The notes: generated by a model not told the origin, from the sequence alone. Positions 1 through 6,822 are shown, numbered from the stretch's first letter. The stretch is DNA of 7,793 nucleotides from Draconibacterium sp. (GCA_015493625.1 WGCT01000528.1:1-7793); one strand, 5' to 3'. Numbers and translations are program-made.

Positions 1-83
1 GGTTACAAGGATGTTTCTTTTTTTTCGATAAATATGATTGAACTTAAAAAAATGTATCAACAGAAAAACCTGCAATCAAATTT

Positions 84-113
84 TTTGTTATTAATTTATT
101 AATTTTAATTTTA
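84..113 (+). promoter_or_regulatory. Probable Bacteroidota-type promoter for the small HTH gene
   Basis: A TTTG at 84-87 is followed after 18 bp by TAATTTTA at 106-113, which matches the Bacteroidota -7 consensus TAnnTTTG at five of six defined positions. The spacing fits the usual window for this class. Transcription would begin near 120 and give a leader of about 50 nt that becomes A-rich just before the ATG at 169. The surrounding DNA is very AT-rich, so a chance match is possible. Confidence 0.4.
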
Positions 114-168
114 CGTAATAAGACTAGTTCTTAAACAATCAGTATTAATCACATAAAAAATAGAAACG

Positions 169-417
169 ATGGAGCAAAAAATCACTTTTAACGAGCTGCG
201 AAAAATCAAAGACAGTTTGCCTGACGGTTCAATTAGGAGAATGGCCGAAGAGTTTGAAGTATCAGTAGAAACCGTCAGGAATTATTTTGGAGGTGCCAAT
301 TACACCGATGGGAAAGCAGTTGGAATTCATATGGAGCCAGGGCCAAATGGAGGAATTGTTCTTCTCGATGATACAAGAATTCTCGATAGAGCGAAAGAAC
401 TTATTAAGGCGAATTAG
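169..417 (+). CDS. Small helix-turn-helix DNA-binding protein, function unknown
   Basis: An 82-residue protein. Residues about 21-40 read as a helix-turn-helix: a first helix SIRRMAEEFE, a short turn with VSVE, then a recognition-like helix TVRNYF. The 'S.R.MAEEF.VSVETVRNYF' pattern resembles the DNA-binding part of small regulators that test whether a site is occupied. After a Gly/Asn-rich linker, residues 53-68 (HMEPGPNGGIVLLDD) form a compact, probably beta-strand tail, and residues 69-80 form a short terminal helix. I recall similar stand-alone proteins of about 80 residues, annotated only as 'DNA-binding protein', in Bacteroidales genomes; that is family memory, not a search. No sensor domain, membrane segment or secretion signal is visible. 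The gene appears monocistronic, with a promoter-like site upstream and a strong terminator 18 bp after the stop. Its targets are unknown; it could be a local regulator or an abundant nucleoid-type protein. The reading frame is secure because the HTH pattern is coherent and the terminator is well placed. Confidence 0.82.
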   Translation: MEQKITFNELRKIKDSLPDGSIRRMAEEFEVSVETVRNYFGGANYTDGKAVGIHMEPGPNGGIVLLDDTRILDRAKELIKAN

Positions 418-435
418 CTGTTTAACAATATTTTT

Positions 436-468
436 AAAACTGTCCTGTTTTTATAGGGCAGTTTTTTT
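436..468 (+). terminator. Rho-independent terminator after the HTH gene
   Basis: The arm AAAACTGTCC (436-445) pairs with GGGCAGTTTT (456-465) over 10 bp, including one G-U pair at 443/458. The loop is 10 nt, and a run of seven T at 462-468 overlaps the 3' arm. It begins 18 bp after the stop at 417 and separates the HTH gene from the permease gene that starts at 542, so the two are probably not an operon. Confidence 0.88.
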
Positions 469-541
469 ATACCTTTTCTGAAACCATATTTTCTAAAAAC
501 AAAATAACAATCCTAATAGTAATCAAAAACTTTAATGAAAA

Positions 542-1744
542 ATGAATCAAAAAACTTTACGTGAACAATTAACACCCAAAAACACAGTGCTGGGCGTACA
601 ATTTCTTTTTGTTGCATTTGGCGCAACGGTATTGGTTCCTCTTCTTGTAGGTATCGACCCGGCAGTGGCACTATTTACCGCAGGAGTTGGCACGCTTATT
701 TTTCATCTGATAACAAAAGGGCAGGTTCCTGTTTTCCTGGGAAGTAGTTTTGCTTTTATTGCCCCAATAATTGAAGCCACAAAATTGTTTGGCTGGCCGG
801 GAACGCTTTCCGGAATAATTGCCGTTGGACTGGTTTATGGAATTATGTCGGCGTTGATAAAAATACGAGGAATAAAATTTATTGAACGTCTTTTCCCGGC
901 AGTGGTAGTTGGCCCGGTAATTATGATTATTGGATTGTCGTTAGCATCGGCGGCTGTCGATATGGCAAAAAACAGCTGGACATTAGCCACAGTAACCTTA
1001 ATTACGGCAATTATAGTTGTAATTTTTGGTAAAAAAATGATAAAATTAATTCCTGTTTTTATTGCCATTGCAGTAGGTTACATTGTTGCAATATTTATGG
1101 GGAAGGTTGATTTTTCTGCCGTTCAGAATGCAGGATGGTTTACATTGCCCGAATTTACTGTCCCCGAATTTAGTTGGCAGGCCATTTTATATATGATTCC
1201 GGTGGCCATTGCACCTATTATTGAACACGTTGGCGATATTTATGCCATTGGCGGAGTTTGCGACAAAAACTTTATTGAGAAACCGGGGCTTCACCGTACA
1301 ATGTTGGGCGATGGAATTGCCACTGCAGTAGCCGGAATGTTTGGTGGTGTTCCCAATACAACTTATTCTGAAGTTACAGGAGCAATTGCATTAACCAAAG
1401 TTACCAACCCTTTTATATTGCGAATTGCCGCAATTACAGCAATTGTTTTTGCATTTGTCGGAAAAATAAGTGGCTTCCTGAAAACAATTCCTACAGCAGT
1501 ATTGGGCGGAATAATGCTGCTCCTTTTTGGAATGATTGCATCGATTGGAATTAAAACATTAATCGACTCGAAAACCAATTTAAGCGAAACACGAAATCAG
1601 GTAATTGTGTCGGTTGTGTTAACTGTTGGAATCGGCGGGGCAATTATTCAGTATGGAAATTTCTCGCTTGCCGGAATTGGATTGGCTGCAACAGTTGGAA
1701 TTATTTTAAACCTTATTCTTCCTCAGACTAAAAAGGAGGAGTAG
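542..1744 (+). CDS. uraA: NCS2-family nucleobase permease, probable uracil (or uracil/xanthine) transporter
   Basis: A 400-residue inner-membrane protein of normal family length, very hydrophobic, consistent with the 14-segment NCS2 fold that imports a nucleobase with protons. Family landmarks are present: FGATVLVPLL near residue 26; GSSFAF at 67-72, where Phe70 aligns with the uracil-stacking Phe73 of E. coli UraA; IIEHVGD at 226-232, with Glu228 aligning with the substrate-binding Glu241; PGLHRTMLGDG at 248-258; and PNTTYSE at 271-277, with Glu277 aligning with Glu290. Alignments are from memory of E. coli UraA. Three nearby positions differ: Asp232 where UraA has His245, Ser276 for Gly289 and Val278 for Asn291. 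Asp at the first position is also found in other NCS2 members, including xanthine transporters, so uracil is the leading substrate but not certain. The start at 542 is preferred because the ATG at 535 is out of frame and stops after nine codons. There is no Shine-Dalgarno site. Upstream, TACCTTTT at 470-477 resembles a -7 element but lacks a good -33 partner. Confidence 0.93.
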   Translation: MNQKTLREQLTPKNTVLGVQFLFVAFGATVLVPLLVGIDPAVALFTAGVGTLIFHLITKGQVPVFLGSSFAFIAPIIEATKLFGWPGTLSGIIAVGLVYGIMSALIKIRGIKFIERLFPAVVVGPVIMIIGLSLASAAVDMAKNSWTLATVTLITAIIVVIFGKKMIKLIPVFIAIAVGYIVAIFMGKVDFSAVQNAGWFTLPEFTVPEFSWQAILYMIPVAIAPIIEHVGDIYAIGGVCDKNFIEKPGLHRTMLGDGIATAVAGMFGGVPNTTYSEVTGAIALTKVTNPFILRIAAITAIVFAFVGKISGFLKTIPTAVLGGIMLLLFGMIASIGIKTLIDSKTNLSETRNQVIVSVVLTVGIGGAIIQYGNFSLAGIGLAATVGIILNLILPQTKKEE

Positions 1745-1757
1745 ATTATTTTCCTTA

Positions 1758-1827
1758 AGATACTCAATCCATACGGCTTTTTTCTGATGTTTCTTGGGAT
1801 TTGAAAAGCTAAATGGATTGAGTATTT
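1758..1827. other. Large interrupted hairpin in the convergent gap after uraA
   Basis: ATACTCAATCCAT (1760-1772) is perfectly inverted at 1813-1825, a 13-bp stem that extends by a G-U and an A-U pair to 1758/1827. A symmetric 2x2 internal loop (1773-1774 / 1811-1812) leads to a second 8-bp stem, 1775-1782 with 1803-1810, capped by a 20-nt loop. It starts 14 nt after the uraA stop. Neither side carries a T-run, so it is not a classic intrinsic terminator; it may stabilise or define the uraA mRNA 3' end, or be a small repeat element. The rest of the gap, 1828-2022, shows nothing I recognise. Confidence 0.6.
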
Positions 1828-2022
1828 CAATTGCACTACTCTATTTCCCGAAATACCCTATTCAAATAAAGCCAATAAGGCAACTTATTCGCAAAATTGA
1901 CTACTAAGTTTTGAAACCTAAAAATAAAAATTTTATCATTTCTTCTTCACAATAGTTTCTCTCTTCATTCCCTACAAGAAATTAAATAAATCCATTTGCA
2001 TACTTAAAAACTGATGCTCCGC

Positions 2023-3438
2023 TTATTCCAACTCGTAACGAAGTCCGAATTGCATTCCCAATCGATTCGGGTTCTCTGTGACTACATCGCCGGCAACAGA
2101 AAAATTAATTTGTAAAGGGTGAGAACCAAATGAGTAGTTAAAATAGATTAGTGCCGAAACTTGCTGGTGCGGAGTTTTGTAGGGGGCACCATAAGTTCCA
2201 AAATGCTTTATGTAAGTAACCAGCCCTTTCCATTCGAGTTGACTGTTAATATTTCCTTTTACACCAATGTGATGGGCAAAAAACCGTGTAGAAACAGCCC
2301 CCCTGCTTATGTTGTTCTCTGTTTTTAATGGAAAAAAAAGCGGAGTAGAAAACGTTCTTTGAAAATAGGTAGCTCCCGATTTATAAATACCATGATTGTA
2401 ATAGTTATCGTACTCGCGACTTTGCCATTTTTGGTTCTCATTGTTCCAGTAGTACAGCGAATCGGGGACACTCTGCTGGCGCGTGTTTGTATATTCGTAA
2501 ATAAAATGGGTAATAAACCGTTTTTTATCGTTTCGTTTAATCGAAATACCAATCAAATTATCGGGCCAATTATGCAAATTTACACCCGAGAAATCTTCAA
2601 ACGGATGACTAATAATTAAACTCATCTCGAAACCGATAAATTTTTGAGTAAACAAAACCTGATAAGTTCCGTACTGGTTTCCGGCAACATTCAGCTGGTC
2701 GGTTTCAGGGAAAACGGCATCGCCCTGCGAACCTGAAATATAGCGTAAATACGAGCCAAAGTCGTCAGGGAGTTCTCCAATTTTCTCATCGCTCGACGTT
2801 CCACCCCACATAACAAAATGCTCAACACCGCCCTGAATATCGAAATTATTAGACAGTTGCGCCTTTAAATAAAGCGATTTATGATGCATGTGCGTGCGAT
2901 GAACATAACGTTCATCGTAAAGAATTCCCTCGTCGAACTCGCCTTTAAACGAAAGAAACTTTGTGAAAAACGGTACCGGTTTATACCGCGAAACCCGAAT
3001 GCCAATTTTTGGATATGGACGCGTGTTCCGGCTTTTGGCAATATTTCCGTTTGTGGTCGACAGTCCTTCGGCAAAAAGGTCGTTATGAACCATTCCAACA
3101 ACAAATTCCCAATTGTTATAATTAATGCGGGTAAAAAGCTGGTTGGCCTGAAAATACATCCTGCTGTTTCCCAAACCGTAAATAAGGTCGGTTCCGGCCT
3201 GAATAAAAAGACTACTGTCGTTAAAATAGTGAACTCCTTCTGCGCCAACTTTCGAGACATTTAAAAGAGCATTCTCCTTTTCAATAGTTCCGTCGGTATT
3301 TGCCCAAAACCAAAAAGGCATCTTTTTTGAGTTTGAAATGAGTGCTGAATTTGAAACTGAAAAAGTGGATTTGGTTTGTCCGCTCGATTCAAAAACAGAT
3401 AAAAGAAAAACAAATATGAGCAGGGAGATTCGATTCAC
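2023..3438 (-). CDS. Capsule-assembly Wzi-family outer membrane protein
   Basis: A 471-residue exported protein. Residues 1-20 form a signal peptide: Asn-Arg, then the hydrophobic run ISLLIFVFLLSVF, then a small-residue cleavage region near SSGQ. The body has the alternating aromatic and polar strands of an outer-membrane beta-barrel. It fits the Bacteroidota Wzi-like family through KMPFWFWANTDG at 39-50 (the usual 'lPFWl.aN..G' entry motif), NTRPYPKIGIR at 138-148, GEFDEGILYDERYVH at 166-180 and a C-terminal NPNRLGMQFGLRYEL. In E. coli Wzi is an outer-membrane lectin that anchors capsule; in Bacteroidota many paralogues have no proven role, and here no polysaccharide genes are adjacent. The start is a GTG at 3436-3438. 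An in-frame TAA lies two codons upstream, and the next Met (residue 40) would delete the signal peptide, so GTG is the only reasonable start. The gene lies 84 bp downstream of smpB, with a terminator and a promoter between them, so it is probably transcribed on its own. Confidence 0.85.
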   Translation of the reverse strand: MNRISLLIFVFLLSVFESSGQTKSTFSVSNSALISNSKKMPFWFWANTDGTIEKENALLNVSKVGAEGVHYFNDSSLFIQAGTDLIYGLGNSRMYFQANQLFTRINYNNWEFVVGMVHNDLFAEGLSTTNGNIAKSRNTRPYPKIGIRVSRYKPVPFFTKFLSFKGEFDEGILYDERYVHRTHMHHKSLYLKAQLSNNFDIQGGVEHFVMWGGTSSDEKIGELPDDFGSYLRYISGSQGDAVFPETDQLNVAGNQYGTYQVLFTQKFIGFEMSLIISHPFEDFSGVNLHNWPDNLIGISIKRNDKKRFITHFIYEYTNTRQQSVPDSLYYWNNENQKWQSREYDNYYNHGIYKSGATYFQRTFSTPLFFPLKTENNISRGAVSTRFFAHHIGVKGNINSQLEWKGLVTYIKHFGTYGAPYKTPHQQVSALIYFNYSFGSHPLQINFSVAGDVVTENPNRLGMQFGLRYELE

Positions 3439-3457
3439 AGATTAAATTGTTTTACAA

Positions 3458-3488
3458 CAAATTAAGCACTTTAAAATGAAAGGGCAAA
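3458..3488 (-). promoter_or_regulatory. Probable promoter of the Wzi-family gene
   Basis: On the minus strand, TTTG (complement of 3485-3488) is followed after 19 bp by TTAATTTG (complement of 3458-3465), which matches TAnnTTTG at five of six defined positions. Transcription would begin near 3452, leaving a leader of about 14 nt before the GTG at 3438. The site falls between the smpB hairpin terminator and the Wzi gene, where a new promoter is needed. Confidence 0.5.
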
Positions 3489-3506
3489 AAGAAAAGGCTG
3501 AAACAG

Positions 3507-3533
3507 AAACAATAAAAGCAGACTACTGCTTTC
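3507..3533 (-). terminator. Probable terminator of smpB, with the stop codon in its loop
   Basis: Read on the minus strand, AAAGCAG (complement of 3526-3532) pairs with CTGCTTT (complement of 3515-3521) around a TAGT tetraloop, plus an outer G-U pair (3533/3514). A T-rich tail, TTTTATTGTTT, follows. The loop contains the smpB stop codon TAG (3523-3525), so the hairpin covers the last three codons of the gene. The tail is interrupted by A and G, so termination may be partial. Confidence 0.5.
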
Positions 3534-3981
3534 TCATTCTGTCCATTTCACGTTTCGAGTCTTTTAATTTTAACGACTCGCGTTTATCGTACGTTTTTTT
3601 CCCGCGCGCCAATGCAATTTCGAGTTTTGCAAGCCCTTTCCCGTTTACAAACAGCTTTGTGGCAATAATTGTTAACCCCGACTCTTTAACTTTCTTTTCA
3701 AGCTTAATAAGCTCCTTTTTATTGAGAAGTAGTTTGCGGTCGCGCTTGGCAATGTGATTGTTACAGGTGCCCATTTCGTATTCGGCAATATGCAGGTTTT
3801 TAACATACAAAGCTCCGTTTACAAACTGGCAGTACGAGTCGGTTAAATTAACTTTCCCGTTCCGAATCGATTTTATTTCGGTACCCACCAGCATAATTCC
3901 GGCCACAAAACGTTCTATTAATTCGTACTCGAAAGACGCTTTCCGGTTTTTTATACTAATATTTTGTGGTTTATATGCCAT
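3523..3981 (-). CDS. smpB: SsrA-binding protein SmpB (trans-translation)
   Basis: A 152-residue protein close to the usual family length (E. coli SmpB is 160). SmpB binds tmRNA, delivers it to ribosomes stalled on broken mRNA and takes the place of the missing codon-anticodon pair. The oligonucleotide-binding barrel core spans residues about 7-125, with the signature [18 protein letters not shown] (33-50), where family members carry G.E.KS.R.G..N..DSY, then [12 protein letters not shown] (75-86). The basic tail begins at [11 protein letters not shown] (125-135), the conserved 'GKK..DKR' segment, and ends in a Lys/Arg-rich stretch to residue 152 that becomes helical in the decoding centre and mRNA channel. 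All hallmark parts are present. The ATG lies 7 bp after the stop of the YIP1-family gene, so the two are probably cotranscribed. No Shine-Dalgarno site is visible. The partner tmRNA gene ssrA is not in the window. Confidence 0.98.
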   Translation of the reverse strand: MAYKPQNISIKNRKASFEYELIERFVAGIMLVGTEIKSIRNGKVNLTDSYCQFVNGALYVKNLHIAEYEMGTCNNHIAKRDRKLLLNKKELIKLEKKVKESGLTIIATKLFVNGKGLAKLEIALARGKKTYDKRESLKLKDSKREMDRMRKQ

Positions 3982-3988
3982 TTAGTTT

Positions 3989-4558
3989 TTAATAATATGC
4001 ATTTAAAAGCTGTGTAAGCGTAATGCTTAAAAAGCTGAAAACAAAGAAGTTCACTACAATTGTAATGATTGTGTAACTTGATTGTTTATTTTCGGGGAAA
4101 GTAAGCATTTCTTTTACACCAACCCCAAAAATATAGAAACTATAAAACCCGAGAACTCCAATAACATACAGAAACGGAATTAATCCGGTAACCATAGAAA
4201 CCAGAAAAAAAGGTGTTAACGAATAGACGACCAGATTTTGAGAAACAACTTTGTTTTTTGTTCCACCAAAGGTTTTTATCAGTTCGTTGGTGAAAAACAC
4301 AGCAACAAAATATTGTAAAAGAAAAAGTACAATTATTCGCGCCGATTTTAACAGTGCAATTCCCAAATAAAAAGGTGTGTTCTTAAAAAATTCGCCCAGA
4401 AAAACGGCTGCTGCAACAAGCGTTAACAACGGTAAAAAATGGCCGATAAAAAGGTGACTTACACGATCCGGCTTCCCACTTCTCTCCATCCAAAACTGCT
4501 TTGGATGAAGCATTAATTGTTTACTGTTATTAACTATTTCAGAAAACGAAATTTTCAT
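3989..4558 (-). CDS. YIP1-family integral membrane protein, role unknown
   Basis: A 189-residue protein with a short cytoplasmic-looking N-terminus (residues 1-33, including MLHPKQFWMER, the 'hP...W' entry seen in Bacteroidota Yip1/DUF1282 proteins). About five membrane segments follow, near 36-56, 70-90, 108-126, 127-147 and 163-184. The assignment rests on this topology and the N-terminal motif; sequence identity to eukaryotic Yip1 is expected to be slight, and no biochemical role is established for the bacterial proteins that I know of. There are no charged residues suggesting a transporter or enzyme active site, apart from Lys71 and Arg74 at the start of segment 2. It carries a strong promoter directly upstream (4577-4606) and is followed by smpB after 7 bp, so it is the first gene of a likely two-gene operon. 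Whether the pairing is functional or accidental cannot be told here. Confidence 0.75.
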   Translation of the reverse strand: MKISFSEIVNNSKQLMLHPKQFWMERSGKPDRVSHLFIGHFLPLLTLVAAAVFLGEFFKNTPFYLGIALLKSARIIVLFLLQYFVAVFFTNELIKTFGGTKNKVVSQNLVVYSLTPFFLVSMVTGLIPFLYVIGVLGFYSFYIFGVGVKEMLTFPENKQSSYTIITIVVNFFVFSFLSITLTQLLNAYY

Positions 4559-4576
4559 TCCACTCTAATTTTCCGG

Positions 4577-4606
4577 CAAAAATACATTTTATTCGTAAAT
4601 ACCAAA
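4577..4606 (-). promoter_or_regulatory. Strong Bacteroidota promoter for the YIP1-smpB operon
   Basis: On the minus strand, TTTG (complement of 4603-4606) is followed after 18 bp by TATTTTTG (complement of 4577-4584), a perfect match to TAnnTTTG. Transcription would begin near 4571, about 12 nt before the ATG at 4558. It is the cleanest promoter in the window and lies just after the uvrB stop at 4632, which suggests that the YIP1 gene and smpB do not depend on uvrB transcription. Confidence 0.7.
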
Positions 4607-4631
4607 ACATAAAAAATTTTACCGGGTTCAC

Positions 4632-6662
4632 CTACCCTTTTCGTCGTTTTTCGCTTAACAGATTCTCGAGAGCAAACATCTCATCGCGCAGGCGGGCAGC
4701 TTCAATAAAATCGAGTTCTTTGGCAGCCGCTTTCATCTGTTTTTTTGTTTTCTCAATTGCTTTTTCCAGTGCTTCGGCACTCATATATTGCACCACCGGG
4801 TCGGCTGCAATGTCGGGTTGCCCCATTCCTCCCGAATATTCCGGTTGCTTGTCGCTACGGTATTTATAACCAATAATTTCGCGTGTTGGTTTTACAATTT
4901 GTGTTGGTGTAATATTATTTTCGATGTTGTATTTTAACTGTTTTTCGCGCCTGTAATTTGTCGAGTCGATGGTTTTTTGCATCGACTTGGTAATTTTGTC
5001 GGCATACATAATAACCAACCCGTTAATATTTCGTGCTGCCCGTCCTGCTGTTTGTGTAAGCGAACGCTCCGAACGTAAAAATCCCTCTTTGTCGGCATCT
5101 AAAATTGCCACCAAAGAGACCTCAGGCAAATCGAGCCCTTCGCGTAAAAGATTGATACCCACCAATACATCGAACTCCCCTTTTCTGAGTTGTTCCATAA
5201 TTTCAACACGCTCCATTGTATCCACATCGGAATGAATGTAACGCGTTTTAATGCCCATATTAACAAGGTATTTCGACAACTCTTCGGCCATTCGTTTTGT
5301 TAATGTTGTAACCAGCACCCTTTCATTCTTTTCAATACGCAAATTTATTTCGTGCATTAAATCGTCAATTTGGTTGGTACTTGGGCGCACATCAATCATC
5401 GGGTCGAGCAGTCCTGTCGGTCGTATAATTTGTTCAACAATTACGCCCTCGCATTTTTCCAGTTCGTAGTCGGCTGGTGTGGCACTCACATACACAACCT
5501 GGTTGGTAAGGCTCTCGAACTCCTCAAACTTTAAAGGCCGGTTGTCGATTGCTGCCGGCAACCGGAATCCATACTCCACAAGATTCATTTTTCGCGAGTT
5601 ATCGCCACCGTACATAGCACGAATTTGCGAAATGGTAACGTGACTTTCGTCGATTACTGTTAAAAAATCGTTGGGGAAATAGTCGAGCAGACAAAACGGA
5701 CGTGTTCCCGGTTTGCGTCCATCGAAATACCTCGAATAGTTTTCGATACCCGGACAGTAACCCAACTCGCGCATCATTTCAAGGTCGTACTCCACACGCT
5801 CTTTTATCCGTTTTGCTTCGAGGTGTTTTCCTATCTCTTTAAAGAAATCGATGTGTGCCACCAAATCGTCCTGAATTTGATAAATGGAAGATTTCATCCG
5901 CTCTTTTGTGGTAACAAAAATATTGGCAGGATAAATAGTTGCTTCGGTTTGTTTTTCGATATTTTGCCCCGAGATGGGGTCGAAAGAGGAAATATCTTCA
6001 ATCTCGTCGCCCCAAAAAACAATCCTGATTCCTTCGTCGGCATACGCCGGATATATATCAACGGTGTCGCCTTTCACCCTGAAATTTCCCCGTTCGAATT
6101 CAACTTCACTACGCGAATACAACGCATCGACCAATTTTCGCAGTAACGCATTTCGCGAAACAGTTTCTCCAACCCGAATAGTAGAAACATTCTCGTGAAA
6201 ATCCTGTGGATTTCCAATTCCATATAAACACGAAACCGACGAAACAACAATTACATCGCGCCTTCCCGAGAGCAATGAAGAAGTTGTACTCAATCGTAAT
6301 TTCTCAATATCTTTATTTATCGACAGGTCTTTTTCAATATAAGTGTCGGTTGATGGCAAATACGCTTCGGGTTGATAATAGTCGTAATACGAAACAAAGT
6401 ACTCTACGGCATTGTCGGGGAAAAACTGTTTCATTTCGCCATAAAGTTGCGCGGCAAGCGTTTTGTTATGACTTAAAACCAAAGTAGGGCGCTGAACTTT
6501 CTCGATAACATTTGCCATTGTAAATGTTTTCCCCGAGCCGGTAACTCCCAACAGGGTTTGGAAACGCTCGCCCTGATTTATCCCTTCAACCAACTGCTTA
6601 ATCGCTCCGGGTTGGTCGCCGGTGGGTTTATATTCCGAAACTACTTTAAATTGTTTTGACAT
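4632..6662 (-). CDS. uvrB: Excinuclease ABC subunit B (UvrB)
   Basis: A complete 676-residue UvrB (E. coli 673), the damage-verifying ATPase of nucleotide excision repair. It is loaded onto DNA by UvrA and then recruits UvrC for the dual incision. Walker A is GVTGSGKT (39-46). The beta-hairpin that slides between DNA strands covers 92-112, with the Tyr-rich start YYDYYQPEAY. Helicase motif II is VIDESH (336-341). NLLREGLDLPEVSLVAILD (504-522) and QTAGRAARN (537-545) are helicase motifs V and VI. The C-terminal UVR domain lies at about 630-665 (EALEKAIEKTKKQM to EAARLRDEM) and contacts UvrC and UvrA. No key residue appears missing. The ATG at 6662 gives the normal N-terminus (K.VSEYKPTGDQP.AI). 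I could not find a convincing TTTG/TAnnTTTG promoter in the 160-bp divergent gap upstream; the repeat element at 6691-6732 lies 29 bp ahead of the start and could carry regulation. uvrA and uvrC are not in the window. Confidence 0.99.
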   Translation of the reverse strand: MSKQFKVVSEYKPTGDQPGAIKQLVEGINQGERFQTLLGVTGSGKTFTMANVIEKVQRPTLVLSHNKTLAAQLYGEMKQFFPDNAVEYFVSYYDYYQPEAYLPSTDTYIEKDLSINKDIEKLRLSTTSSLLSGRRDVIVVSSVSCLYGIGNPQDFHENVSTIRVGETVSRNALLRKLVDALYSRSEVEFERGNFRVKGDTVDIYPAYADEGIRIVFWGDEIEDISSFDPISGQNIEKQTEATIYPANIFVTTKERMKSSIYQIQDDLVAHIDFFKEIGKHLEAKRIKERVEYDLEMMRELGYCPGIENYSRYFDGRKPGTRPFCLLDYFPNDFLTVIDESHVTISQIRAMYGGDNSRKMNLVEYGFRLPAAIDNRPLKFEEFESLTNQVVYVSATPADYELEKCEGVIVEQIIRPTGLLDPMIDVRPSTNQIDDLMHEINLRIEKNERVLVTTLTKRMAEELSKYLVNMGIKTRYIHSDVDTMERVEIMEQLRKGEFDVLVGINLLREGLDLPEVSLVAILDADKEGFLRSERSLTQTAGRAARNINGLVIMYADKITKSMQKTIDSTNYRREKQLKYNIENNITPTQIVKPTREIIGYKYRSDKQPEYSGGMGQPDIAADPVVQYMSAEALEKAIEKTKKQMKAAAKELDFIEAARLRDEMFALENLLSEKRRKG

Positions 6663-6690
6663 TCTTTTTACTTGTCGATTTGTAATGAAT

Positions 6691-6732
6691 TGTTGGAAAA
6701 CATGTTACCAAACAGTTTTTCAACATTTTTTT
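6691..6732. promoter_or_regulatory. Repeat/hairpin element between uvrB and the beta-barrel gene
   Basis: Two 12-mers lie back to back, TGTTGGAAAACA (6691-6702) and TGTTACCAAACA (6703-6714). Both are TGTT-N4-AACA, so their ends are palindromic. A third, weaker copy, AGTTTTTCAACA (6714-6725), overlaps by one base. The outer parts also form a hairpin: TGTTGGAAAAC (6691-6701) pairs with GTTTTTCAACA (6715-6725) over 11 bp with one G-U, a 13-nt loop, then seven T (6726-6732). On the plus strand this looks like an intrinsic terminator; alternatively it is a tandem operator in front of uvrB. The structure is directly visible; the function is open. Confidence 0.5.
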
Positions 6733-6822
6733 CGCTTTCCAATCGTTTTTCTTACCAATAATTTTAAATTTGTCGATTCATTAGTTTGGACGCTAATATA
6801 TACATTTTTATAAACGAAGATA

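Noticed and set aside
1..102. Open frame from the first base, 33 codons to a TAA, as the 3' end of an upstream gene
   Set aside because: The translation is low in complexity and rich in Asn, Lys, Leu and Phe with no family resemblance, and the likely promoter at 84-113 overlaps its end. A real gene tail cannot be excluded without the left flank.
535..565. ATG at 535 as the start of the permease
   Set aside because: It is in another frame and stops after nine codons; the ATG at 542 gives the normal NCS2 N-terminus.
2359..3264. Open frames of 75-131 codons on both strands within the Wzi-family gene
   Set aside because: The 471-residue frame has a signal peptide and family motifs throughout; the others have none.
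3439..3522. tmRNA (ssrA) or another RNA gene beside smpB
   Set aside because: The gap is only 84 bp, is explained by a terminator and a promoter, and has no tRNA-like acceptor or tag frame; none was seen elsewhere in the window.
4611..4637. Hairpin and T-run after uvrB as an intrinsic terminator
   Set aside because: The stem is only 4 bp (GGGT/ACCC, with the stop codon inside) and the T-run begins 7 nt after it, too weak to call.
4969..6487. Several plus-strand open frames of 72-107 codons across uvrB
   Set aside because: They lie antisense inside a fully conserved uvrB and show no protein family features; they are by-products of its codon use.
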